Origin: Palsa-513 sp050010595
Lineage (GTDB): Bacteria > Actinomycetota > Thermoleophilia > Solirubrobacterales > Solirubrobacteraceae
Assembly: GCA_050010595.1 (NCBI GenBank)
Contig: JBEKKS010000008.1
Coordinates: 62,001-126,000, forward strand
Length of the DNA stretch: 64,000 nt
Reading direction: 5' to 3'
This document shows positions 1 to 6,623 of the stretch, piece after piece. The first letter of the stretch is position 1. The number at the start of each line of letters is the position of its first letter. Below the pieces are notes generated by a model that was not told the DNA's origin, searched no databases, and saw only the letters and a list, made by a program, of their open reading frames with translations. The position numbers and the translations under genes were made by a program.

Positions 1-281
1 AAGTCGGGCACGTCGAAGCCGGGGGCGCGGCGAATCAAGCTCGGCACTCCATGCTCGAGCAGCAACCCGGCGATGAGCTCCGCCTCGACCTGGTTGCGTG
101 CCCCCGCAACCCAGCTGAGCGGGCCGTCGGTGTAGCGCGGGTCGATCTTGCGTGCTCGCTCTTGGCGCTCGCTAACGACCGCCTCGCCGCGAGGCACGAG
201 CGGCATCCCGCAGTGCGCACAGAACCGCTCGCCGCCGGTGGGCGGCGCGCCGCAGCCCGGACAGACCAGCGAACCAGCCAT
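1..281 (-). CDS. Zinc-ribbon protein with DUF2007-like domain (partial)
   Basis: The gene starts at the ATG at 281 and runs off the left edge, so the C-terminus is missing. The visible 93 residues open with a zinc ribbon (CPGC at residues 7-10 and CAHC at 22-25), then a charged linker, then a stretch ending in EAELIAGLLLEHGVPSLIR. That stretch resembles the start of DUF2007 (putative signal-transducing protein), a small alpha/beta domain. The start codon shares one base with the stop of the upstream JAMM protease gene (TGATG), so the two are translationally coupled and this is the last visible gene of the cysteine operon. The family assignment of the second half is inference from a short segment. 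No function is known from the sequence. Confidence 0.6.
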   Translation of the reverse strand, partial: MAGSLVCPGCGAPPTGGERFCAHCGMPLVPRGEAVVSERQERARKIDPRYTDGPLSWVAGARNQVEAELIAGLLLEHGVPSLIRRAPGFDVPD

Positions 282-697
282 CAACCGATGCTGAGCTCGA
301 CCTCCGCGACGCCGTCGCCCTCGATGCGGTAGCCGCGCAGCTGCGGCTCCGTGCCGGCGAGGCCGACGATCAGATAGATCGTCCCGGGCCACAGCGGCTT
401 GCCGAGCTCTGGTGGCACAGCGATGTTGATGTCGGTCTGCGACGGGTAGGGCTCGCTGCGGGTGTGCGAGTGATAGATCGCGCCGAGCTCCCAGCCGGCG
501 TCCTCGATCTCGCTGAGCAGGCGGTACATCTCGCCTGCCTCGATCTCGTAGCGCAACGGGCTCGCGTGGATGTTGGTCGCCGGATACACCCGCTTGGCGT
601 CGCCGTCCTGGGAACCGACCATGCCGCAGCACTCGTTCGGCGCGTCCGCGAGTGCGTGCGCGACCATCTCGTCGTATAGATCGCGACCGATCTTCAC
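281..697 (-). CDS. mec: JAMM/M67 metalloprotease, CysO-cysteine peptidase (Mec)
   Basis: This 138-residue protein is a single JAMM (MPN+) domain. The catalytic glutamate region is NECCGMVG (residues 21-28) and the zinc motif is HSHTRSEPYPSQTD (76-89), an H-x-H-x10-D signature. In Mycobacterium tuberculosis the ortholog Mec hydrolyses the CysO-cysteine adduct to release free cysteine. Its place directly after cysM and cysO here indicates the same role. The start chosen is GTG at 697, giving VKIGRDLYDEM, which supplies the first helix of the domain; GGGAG lies upstream. An internal ATG at 667 would cut the domain. Because the neighbouring CysO has a residue after its Gly-Gly, this protease may also trim that residue (inference). 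Confidence 0.85.
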   Translation of the reverse strand: MKIGRDLYDEMVAHALADAPNECCGMVGSQDGDAKRVYPATNIHASPLRYEIEAGEMYRLLSEIEDAGWELGAIYHSHTRSEPYPSQTDINIAVPPELGKPLWPGTIYLIVGLAGTEPQLRGYRIEGDGVAEVELSIG

Positions 698-743
698 CGC
701 GGTAGCGCTCCCAGCACGACGCGGCGAAGGCCGCGTCGCTGCG

Positions 744-1715
744 CTACCACCAGAGCGTGGACTCGAGGTTCTCGATCTCCTCGAGCGGACGCGTATAGAC
801 ACCGCTGGACAGATAGCGCCAGCCGTCGTCGGCAACCACGAACACGACGTTGCCCTCGTCCAGCTCGCCGGCGATCCGCGCGGCGACCCGCGCGATCGCG
901 CCGGAGGAGACACCAGCGAATATGCCTTCCTCATCGAGCAGCTTGCGTGTCCAGACGATCGCGTCGCTGTTCGAGACCAAGATCTTGCGGTCGAGTAGCG
1001 AGAGATCGATGATCGGCGGGATGAAGCCGTCGTCAAGCGAGCGCAGACCCTGTACCGGCTCGCCTTGCATCGGCTCGGCGGCGACGATCTTGACGGAGTC
1101 TCCGAGCACTTCCTTGAGACGGCGAGCGTTGCCCATGAGCGTGCCGCCCGTGCCAAGACCGGCAACGAACGCGGCGACGCTGTCGAGCTCCTCGAGGATC
1201 TCGAGCGCCGTCCCGTTGTAGTGAGCGCGGGGGTTGGCCTCGTTGCCGTACTGGTAGGGCATGTAATAACGCGCGTCGCCGGCCGCCAGCTCGAGCGCCA
1301 GCTCGACTGCGCCGTTGGAGCCCTTCGCGCCTTCCGAATAGACGATCTCGGCGCCCCACATCTGCAGCAGCTGGGTGCGCTCGGGTGTGACGTTGTCCGG
1401 CATGACCACCTTCAGCGGGTAGCCCTTGAGCTTGCAGATCATTCCGAGGGAGATGCCGGTGTTGCCGGAAGTCGGCTCGAGGATCACCTGGCCCGAGGCG
1501 ATCGCGTTCTTCTCCTCGGCGTCCTCGATCAGCGAGCGAGCAACGCGATCCTTGACCGAGCCGGTTGGATTGCGCGACTCGAGCTTCGCCCAGATGCGTA
1601 CGCCGGGCTTCGGCGACAGCCGGCGCAGCTCGACGAGCGGCGTGTTGCCGATCGACTGCACGATGTCGACGTAGCGGCCGCCACAAGGGCGGTTCTCGAG
1701 CTCCCGTGCGCCCAT
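744..1715 (-). CDS. cysM: O-phosphoserine sulfhydrylase CysM
   Basis: PLP-dependent beta-replacement enzyme of 323 residues, the same length as M. tuberculosis CysM. The PLP lysine is K55 in NPTGSVKDR and the phosphate/substrate loop is PTSGNTG (81-87). Residues 223-232 (GLRSLDDGFI) line up with the mycobacterial loop carrying the arginine that selects O-phosphoserine (here R225). The C-terminus (VVADDGWRYLSSG and a final LWW) also matches the mycobacterial closing tail. The expected reaction joins O-phosphoserine with the CysO thiocarboxylate to give CysO-Cys. It sits 20 bases after cysO and 46 bases before mec. No nearer start fits, so ATG 1715 is used. CysK-type use of O-acetylserine is less likely given the tail and the neighbours. 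Confidence 0.92.
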   Translation of the reverse strand: MGARELENRPCGGRYVDIVQSIGNTPLVELRRLSPKPGVRIWAKLESRNPTGSVKDRVARSLIEDAEEKNAIASGQVILEPTSGNTGISLGMICKLKGYPLKVVMPDNVTPERTQLLQMWGAEIVYSEGAKGSNGAVELALELAAGDARYYMPYQYGNEANPRAHYNGTALEILEELDSVAAFVAGLGTGGTLMGNARRLKEVLGDSVKIVAAEPMQGEPVQGLRSLDDGFIPPIIDLSLLDRKILVSNSDAIVWTRKLLDEEGIFAGVSSGAIARVAARIAGELDEGNVVFVVADDGWRYLSSGVYTRPLEEIENLESTLWW

Positions 1716-1735
1716 CGCTTTACAAACGATAGCGG

Positions 1736-2011
1736 CTAGATGCCGCCGGCCATAGCCGGCAAGATCACCAGCACGTCCTGCGGGCCGACAGCAGTGTCGA
1801 GCCCGTCGAGCACGCGGACATCCTCATCGTTGAGATAGACGTTGACGTAGCGGTTGAGCTCCCCCTCAGTGCTGAAGAGCTGTGACTCGGTCGCAGGGTG
1901 AGCTGCCACGAGGCTGCGCAGGATCTCGCGCACATCGGCGCCGTCTGCTTGGACCTCACGCTCACCTCCGACCGAGGCGCGCAAAACCGGTGGAATCTTG
2001 ATCGTCGGCAT
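1736..2011 (-). CDS. cysO: Sulfur carrier protein CysO (ThiS/MoaD fold)
   Basis: This 91-residue ubiquitin-like carrier contains VNVYLNDEDVR (56-66), a hallmark of CysO, and ends ILPAMAGGI. In the family the terminal Gly-Gly is adenylated by a ThiF/MoeB-like enzyme and converted to a thiocarboxylate, which CysM uses as sulfur donor. Here an isoleucine follows the diglycine: the stop (1736-1738) is preceded by ATC and two GGC codons, so the residue is explicit in the DNA. That means either a processing step before activation, as reported for some sulfur carriers paired with JAMM proteases, or activation on a non-canonical tail. It lies between the activating enzyme gene (13-base gap) and cysM. 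Confidence 0.9.
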   Translation of the reverse strand: MPTIKIPPVLRASVGGEREVQADGADVREILRSLVAAHPATESQLFSTEGELNRYVNVYLNDEDVRVLDGLDTAVGPQDVLVILPAMAGGI

Positions 2012-2024
2012 CGGACGCGGAAAC

Positions 2025-3206
2025 CTACCCTGCGGCAGCGCAGAACGCCTCGTAGTCGGGGAACACGCCCATCTCCTCGTCGGTGATCGAGTTCGGATCA
2101 CGCGAGCAGATCGGGCAGTCGGGGTCCCGCCGTACCTTGACCTCGCTGAGCGTCGCGGCGAGCGCGTCATACAGCAGCAGCCTGCCAATCGCCGGATCGC
2201 CGGCCCCAACGATCAACTTGATGACCTCCGTCGCCTGCAGCAGGCCCATCACGCCTGGAAGCACGCCAAGCACGCCGTTCGCACCGCACGACGGAGCGAG
2301 CTCGGCCGGGGGCGGCTCCGGGAACAGGCAGCGGTAGCACGGCCCGTCGTAGGGCTTGAACACAGAGAGCTGGCCGTCAAAGCCGAGGATCGAAGCGGAG
2401 ACGACCGGGATCTGCAGTCGCACACTTGCGTCGTTGAGCAGGTAGCGCGTTGGGAAGTTGTCGACTCCATCGACGATCACATCCCAGCCTTCGATGATCT
2501 CCATGATGTTCGACGCATCCAGACGCGTCTTGTACGGGACGACGTTGACGTCCGGATTGAGCGCGTGGATCGTCTCCTCCGCTGACTCCACCTTGGACAC
2601 GCCGATCCGCGTCGTGTTGTGAATCACCTGGCGCTGCAGGTTCGAGAGATCTACGACGTCGCTGTCGACGATGCCGAGCGTGCCGACGCCAGCCGCGGCA
2701 AGGTAAAGCGCGTTCGGCGAGCCAAGGCCACCCGATCCCAGCAGCAAGACCTTTGCGTCGAGGAGCTTCTGCTGGCCGGATTCGCCGATCTCGGGGATCA
2801 AGGTGTGGCGCGAGTAGCGCTCGCGCTGCTCCGGTGTGAGCGTCCGCGGCACGACGACCTCATAGCCACGGTCCTTCCAGAGCGTTATTCCACCCGTCAT
2901 CGACTCGACGTTCGCGTAGCCGAGGTCCTGACTCAACGTGTGGGCTGCAAGCGCCGAACGGTTGCCTGAGGCGCAGTAGAGGACCACGCGCTGCGAGCGG
3001 TCCGGCACGACGCCCTCGATCCGCGACTCGAGAAAGCCGCGCGGCACGTGGCTCGCGCCGGGCAGGTGGCCCTGCGCCCATTCGTCGGCCTCGCGCACAT
3101 CGACGATCGCCACGCCGTCACCGACGAGCTCGTGCACAGCCGACGGATCGATCTCCTCGATACCGGCCTTGACCTGACGGATGAACTCAGCGCCCGAAGG
3201 GCTCAT
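2025..3206 (-). CDS. moeZ: Rhodanese-ThiF fusion, sulfur-carrier adenylyl/sulfurtransferase (MoeZ-like)
   Basis: A 393-residue two-domain enzyme. The N-terminal rhodanese domain (about 15-120) has its persulfide cysteine C78 in YCASGNRS. The ThiF/MoeB E1-like domain (about 125-390) has the nucleotide loop GSGGLGS (157-163), DxDxVDLSNLQRQ (181-193) and zinc cysteines C290, C293, C364 and C367; C307 in SCGANGVLG is the likely acyl-disulfide cysteine. The enzyme should adenylate the CysO C-terminus and place sulfur on it from the rhodanese persulfide. The domain order is reversed relative to MoeZ/MOCS3, where ThiF comes first. It is the first gene of the operon; ATG 3206 follows GGGAG, and a TATACT box lies at 3253-3248. 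Confidence 0.88.
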   Translation of the reverse strand: MSPSGAEFIRQVKAGIEEIDPSAVHELVGDGVAIVDVREADEWAQGHLPGASHVPRGFLESRIEGVVPDRSQRVVLYCASGNRSALAAHTLSQDLGYANVESMTGGITLWKDRGYEVVVPRTLTPEQRERYSRHTLIPEIGESGQQKLLDAKVLLLGSGGLGSPNALYLAAAGVGTLGIVDSDVVDLSNLQRQVIHNTTRIGVSKVESAEETIHALNPDVNVVPYKTRLDASNIMEIIEGWDVIVDGVDNFPTRYLLNDASVRLQIPVVSASILGFDGQLSVFKPYDGPCYRCLFPEPPPAELAPSCGANGVLGVLPGVMGLLQATEVIKLIVGAGDPAIGRLLLYDALAATLSEVKVRRDPDCPICSRDPNSITDEEMGVFPDYEAFCAAAG

Positions 3207-3239
3207 CTAAAACTCCCAAAAGCTTGTCTGGATTCAGAA

Positions 3240-3254
3240 CTATAAAAAGTATAG
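3240..3254. promoter_or_regulatory. AT-rich inverted repeat over the cysteine-operon -10 region
   Basis: CTATA and TATAG arms enclose a 5-base spacer in an otherwise GC-rich region. Read on the minus strand it contains TATACT (3253-3248), a good -10 box about 42 bases before the ATG at 3206. No clear TTGACA-like -35 is present at 17-18 bases. The overlap of a palindrome with the -10 suggests an operator, but the cognate regulator is unknown; the nearby Rrf2 protein is one candidate. Confidence 0.45.
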
Positions 3255-3308
3255 CGCTGTCCGGCAACGTGGCCGAACGGCACGCGAGAGCAAATTACTC
3301 TCTAGCGG

Positions 3309-3980
3309 ATGCCGCGCCGCTACCTAGCGCTCGCCCTCGTTGCCGCGGCCGGCGCCGCGGCCGCGATCGTCGCGGTCACGCTTGCGTCCGGAGGATCCGA
3401 GCCGCCCGCCCCCACAGCCGCCAGCGGGCTCGTCGACGGCTTCTACGGGCCGACCGCGCCGCCGTCGATGCGGGCGATCGACTTCAGCCTGCGCGACGAC
3501 GCCGGCCAGATGATTCACCTGCGCAACTACGCCGGCGAGCCGGTCGTGCTCGTCTTCATCGACTCGATCTGCAAGGCCGTCTGCCCGGTCGTCGGGGAGC
3601 AGCTCCGCGGAACGCTCGGGGAACTGCACCGGCCGGTGCCGGTGATAGCGCTGAGCGTTGACCCGACGGTCGACACTCGCGCGCACGTGCGACGTTTCCT
3701 CGCGGCCGCAGACCTGAGCGGCCGCGTCCTCTACATCGCCGGGCCGCGTCGCGCGCTCGCGCCAATCTGGCGGTTCTTCGGCATCGAGTCCCAGCTGCCG
3801 ATCGCGTCAAGGAGCGCTAACTTCTCGCTCGACATCGAGCTGCTCGACAAGACCGGCAAGCCGCGCGTCGGCTACACGGAGCTCAATCAGCTCGACCCGG
3901 ACCTGATCGCCCACGACATCGAGACGCTCACGCAAGAGCCCATGCCGCGGACGGCTCCGCGGCGCGTCGAGCTCCCGTAA
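3309..3980 (+). CDS. SCO1/SenC-family thioredoxin-fold protein, membrane anchored
   Basis: A 223-residue protein with an N-terminal hydrophobic segment (about 5-27) that is a signal anchor, followed by an SCO1/SenC/PrrC-type thioredoxin fold. The CxxxC pair is C88 and C92 in SICKAVCP, at the usual place after the beta-strand VVLVFIDS. SCO1 proteins deliver copper to cytochrome oxidase or act as thiol-disulfide reductases outside the membrane. The histidine that normally completes the copper site, before the strand ending in LLD, is not evident here (residues 167-180 read SRSANFSLDIELLD), so a redox role is as likely as a copper role. TACTCT at 3296-3301 sits 7 bases before the ATG, a leaderless-type arrangement. 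It lies between the cysteine and suf operons. Confidence 0.75.
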   Translation: MPRRYLALALVAAAGAAAAIVAVTLASGGSEPPAPTAASGLVDGFYGPTAPPSMRAIDFSLRDDAGQMIHLRNYAGEPVVLVFIDSICKAVCPVVGEQLRGTLGELHRPVPVIALSVDPTVDTRAHVRRFLAAADLSGRVLYIAGPRRALAPIWRFFGIESQLPIASRSANFSLDIELLDKTGKPRVGYTELNQLDPDLIAHDIETLTQEPMPRTAPRRVELP

Positions 3981-3991
3981 GGGCCGCGCTG

Positions 3992-4016
3992 ATACCCTAC
4001 CTTCAAGGTAGGTTAT
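3992..4016. promoter_or_regulatory. IscR/Rrf2-type operator overlapping the suf promoter
   Basis: A 25-base palindrome centred on 4004: the inner arms CCTACCTT (3996-4003) and AAGGTAGG (4005-4012) are perfect, and outer ATA/TAT triplets extend it with one mismatch (3995/4013). The ATA-x-CC...GG-x-TAT ends resemble the type 1 IscR operator. A TAGGTT hexamer (4009-4014), 8 bases before the first ATG of the downstream Rrf2 gene, lies inside the right arm. Binding here would therefore block transcription, which fits autorepression of the regulator and control of the suf genes. The palindrome is seen directly; the binding protein is inferred. Confidence 0.7.
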
Positions 4017-4022
4017 GCGCGG

Positions 4023-4499
4023 ATGATGTTCTCAACCAAAGCCGAATACGGGGTGCGCGTGATGGTCGATCTCGCGCGCCGCGGCAGCGACGACCCCGTG
4101 CCGCTTGCGGAGATCGCCGAGCACGAGGGGCTCCCACTCGCCTACCTCGAGCACCTCGTCGCGCGGCTGCGCCGGGCCGGTCTCGTCGACAGCCGGCGGG
4201 GCGCCCATGGCGGCTACCTGCTGGCGCGCGAACCCGAGTTGATCACGATGGCGGAGGTAGTGGAGGCGCTCGAGGGCGCGATCGCGCCGATCGAGTGCAT
4301 TTCGAGCACGCCGGACGGAACGACCCACTGCATTCGCGAGCTCGACCCCGAGCGAGTCTGCACGACGAAGCTCTTGTGGACGCGCGTACGCGGCTCGATC
4401 GTCGAGACGCTCGAGCAGACGACGCTCGCCGAGCTGATCCCGCAGGCGCAGCTGATCGACATCGCACCCCTTGCACCCGACAAGCCCGTCGCCGTCTAG
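4023..4499 (+). CDS. sufR: Rrf2-family Fe-S transcriptional regulator (SufR/IscR-like)
   Basis: A 158-residue regulator with an N-terminal winged helix (about 1-75; typical MFSTKAEYGVRVMVDLA start and GGYLLAREP wing). Three cysteines, C92, C103 and C113, follow in the C-terminal part, the spacing expected for an Fe-S cluster in this family. Such proteins sense Fe-S status or oxidative stress and repress Fe-S assembly genes. It is the first gene of the suf cluster, 20 bases before sufC, and has a strong palindrome across its own promoter. Two ATG codons overlap (4023 and 4026); either gives a proper N-terminus. With no clear ribosome site but TAGGTT 8 bases upstream, it is probably translated from a leaderless mRNA. 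Confidence 0.88.
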   Translation: MMFSTKAEYGVRVMVDLARRGSDDPVPLAEIAEHEGLPLAYLEHLVARLRRAGLVDSRRGAHGGYLLAREPELITMAEVVEALEGAIAPIECISSTPDGTTHCIRELDPERVCTTKLLWTRVRGSIVETLEQTTLAELIPQAQLIDIAPLAPDKPVAV

Positions 4500-4519
4500 C
4501 GGCGGTAAGGAGGCCTTTC

Positions 4520-5275
4520 TTGGCTGAGCTTCAGATCCGCAACCTTCATGTCCGCACAGACGATCGGGAGATCCTGCGCGGCGTCGACCTGACCGTCCGT
4601 ACAGGTGAGCTGCATGCCCTGCTCGGGCCGAACGGTTCAGGCAAGTCGACACTCGCAAACACGATCATGGGACATCCGAGCTACGAGGTGACCGAGGGGC
4701 AGATCCTGCTCGACGGCGAGGAGCTGAACGAGCTCGAACCGCACGAGCGCGCCAAGCTCGGGCTCTTCCTCGCCTTCCAGTACCCGGTGGCGGTGCCCGG
4801 CGTGTCGGTGGCGAACTTCCTGCGCATGGCGATCAATGCCCAGCGCGATGAGCCGATCAAGGTGAAGGAGTTCGGCGTGCAGCTCGATCGGGCGGTCAAC
4901 CTGCTTGACGTGGATCGCGCGTTCACCTCGCGCCATCTCAACGACGGCTTCTCCGGGGGTGAGAAGAAGCGCGCCGAGATCCTCCAGATGGCAATGCTCG
5001 GGCCGCAGATCGCGGTTCTCGACGAGACGGACTCCGGCCTCGACGTCGACGCGCTGCGGACGGTCGCCGAGGGCGTCGCAAAGCTCCATGCGGAGCAGGG
5101 CATCGGCGCGCTGATCATCACCCACTACCAGCGAATCCTCGACTACGTCAAACCGGAGTTCGTCCACGTGATGCTCGACGGGCGCGTCGTGCTGAACGGC
5201 GGTCCCGAGCTCGTTCAGCGGATCGAGCGCGAGGGCTATGACCCGATCCGCGAAGAAGTCGGCGCAAATGTCTAG
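4520..5275 (+). CDS. sufC: Fe-S assembly ATPase SufC
   Basis: A 251-residue ABC ATPase. Walker A is GPNGSGKST (36-44), the Q-loop region is FQYPVAVPGVS (86-96), the SufC-type signature is FSGGEKKRAEI (144-154) and Walker B is VLDETDSGLD (166-175). SufC powers the SufBCD scaffold on which Fe-S clusters form. The start is TTG at 4520: a perfect AAGGAGG (4507-4513) lies 6 bases upstream and the product then begins MAELQIRNLHV, as in the family. Longer upstream starts run into the Rrf2 gene. Its stop overlaps the start of sufD by 8 bases, so translation is coupled. Confidence 0.95.
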   Translation: MAELQIRNLHVRTDDREILRGVDLTVRTGELHALLGPNGSGKSTLANTIMGHPSYEVTEGQILLDGEELNELEPHERAKLGLFLAFQYPVAVPGVSVANFLRMAINAQRDEPIKVKEFGVQLDRAVNLLDVDRAFTSRHLNDGFSGGEKKRAEILQMAMLGPQIAVLDETDSGLDVDALRTVAEGVAKLHAEQGIGALIITHYQRILDYVKPEFVHVMLDGRVVLNGGPELVQRIEREGYDPIREEVGANV

Positions 5276-6620
5276 CGACACACCGGCGCCACGCAAGCCA
5301 GGCGCATCACGCGAGGCGACGCTCAACCACGCACTCGACGGTCGCGGCACGCCGCGCATGGCGCTCTCAGACTCGCGCGCGCTCGCGCGTGAGGCCTACG
5401 AGCGGCTGGAGCTCCCGAGCTGGCGACGCTCCGGCTTCTGGACCACGAGCCTCGAGAGCCTCGACCTCGACGCACAGCAAACGCGCGAGCATGAGCCCGA
5501 CTCGGCGCGCCCGGCGATCCTGGCCGACGCGCCCTGCGCCGGAGTGCTGGTTCAGCGCGACGCCTCGGTCGTCCACGTCGAGCTCAGCGACGAGTTGGCC
5601 GAGCGAGGCGTGATCTTCTGCAGTCTCGACGACGCGGCAAGAGACCACCAGCAGCTGTTCGAGCGCTACTACCTGCGCCGGCTACTGATCGATCGACACA
5701 AGCTGGAGGCAGCGAGTGCCGCATTCTGGAGCGGCGGCGCGTTCCTCTACGTACCGCCGGACCTCCACGTCAGCGAACCGTTCCAGATCGTCTATGAGAT
5801 CAGCGAAGGCCTGACCGCCCAATACGCTCACACGCTCGCGATCGGCGATCGCGGCAGCGACATCCGGCTGCGCGAATACGCGATCAGCGGCGAGACAGAG
5901 GGCCAATCGCTGCACGCACGCCAGTTCGAGCTCTATCTCGAGGACAACGCACGCTGCCGGCTCGCCCAGCTCACGGACTGGAACGGTGGTGCGGTGCACG
6001 ATGTCTCGACCTCCGTCGTCGAGGTCGCCCGTGACGCCTACTGCCACTGGCTGCCGGCGCTGCTGGGCGGCGCCCTGGTGCACCACCACGACGAGATCGT
6101 CGTCGCCGGGCCGGGCGGGGACATGGCGTTCCGCGGACTCTTCTTCAGCGAGCGCGACGAGCACCTCGACGTCTTCGCCGTCGACCTGCACGAGACGGGG
6201 CCCTCCGGCGGCGACGTGCACTGGCGCGGTGCGGCAACCGGCCAGAGCCGGGCGAGCTTCGAGGGGTTGATCAAGATCAACGAGGGCGCCCAGCAGAGCC
6301 ACACCTACCTGCAGTTCCACTCCATGCTGCTCTCGCGCGAGGCAGAGCTCGACGCGATCCCATCCGTGCTCGTCGGGGCCGATGACGTCTCGGCCTCCCA
6401 CGGCGGCACGGTGGGCGAGCTCGACGAGCTGCTGATCTTCTACATGCAGTCACGTGGCCTGTCGCGCCCGCAAGCGGTGCGCGTCATCGTCGAAGGCTTC
6501 TTCGAGCCACTGATCGTCCAGCTCGACGACCCGCACCTCGAGGCGCTGATCCGCGAGCGGATCGGCAACAAGCTGCACGCAGCGGCCGAGGACATCGAGC
6601 GCTATGCGCTCGCGAGGTAG
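5268..6620 (+). CDS. sufD: Fe-S assembly scaffold protein SufD
   Basis: A 450-residue SufBD-family protein; the beta-helix core spans about 150-420. The family's AAFWSGGAFLYVPP and AHTLAIGDRGSD segments and the C-terminal SHGGTVGELDELLIFYMQSR motif, followed by EGFFEPL, are present. It pairs with SufB and SufC in the scaffold. The start chosen is ATG 5268 inside the end of sufC; an in-frame ATG at 5238 would add 10 residues from the sufC tail. It is more divergent than the SufB encoded downstream, as is usual. The next gene, sufS, begins 3 bases after its stop. Confidence 0.9.
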   Translation: MSSDTPAPRKPGASREATLNHALDGRGTPRMALSDSRALAREAYERLELPSWRRSGFWTTSLESLDLDAQQTREHEPDSARPAILADAPCAGVLVQRDASVVHVELSDELAERGVIFCSLDDAARDHQQLFERYYLRRLLIDRHKLEAASAAFWSGGAFLYVPPDLHVSEPFQIVYEISEGLTAQYAHTLAIGDRGSDIRLREYAISGETEGQSLHARQFELYLEDNARCRLAQLTDWNGGAVHDVSTSVVEVARDAYCHWLPALLGGALVHHHDEIVVAGPGGDMAFRGLFFSERDEHLDVFAVDLHETGPSGGDVHWRGAATGQSRASFEGLIKINEGAQQSHTYLQFHSMLLSREAELDAIPSVLVGADDVSASHGGTVGELDELLIFYMQSRGLSRPQAVRVIVEGFFEPLIVQLDDPHLEALIRERIGNKLHAAAEDIERYALAR

Positions 6621-6623
6621 GCC

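Noticed and set aside
281..1165. Longer JAMM protease starting inside cysM
   Set aside because: The extra N-terminus is an arginine/serine-rich shadow of cysM; the domain begins at GTG 697 with a ribosome site.
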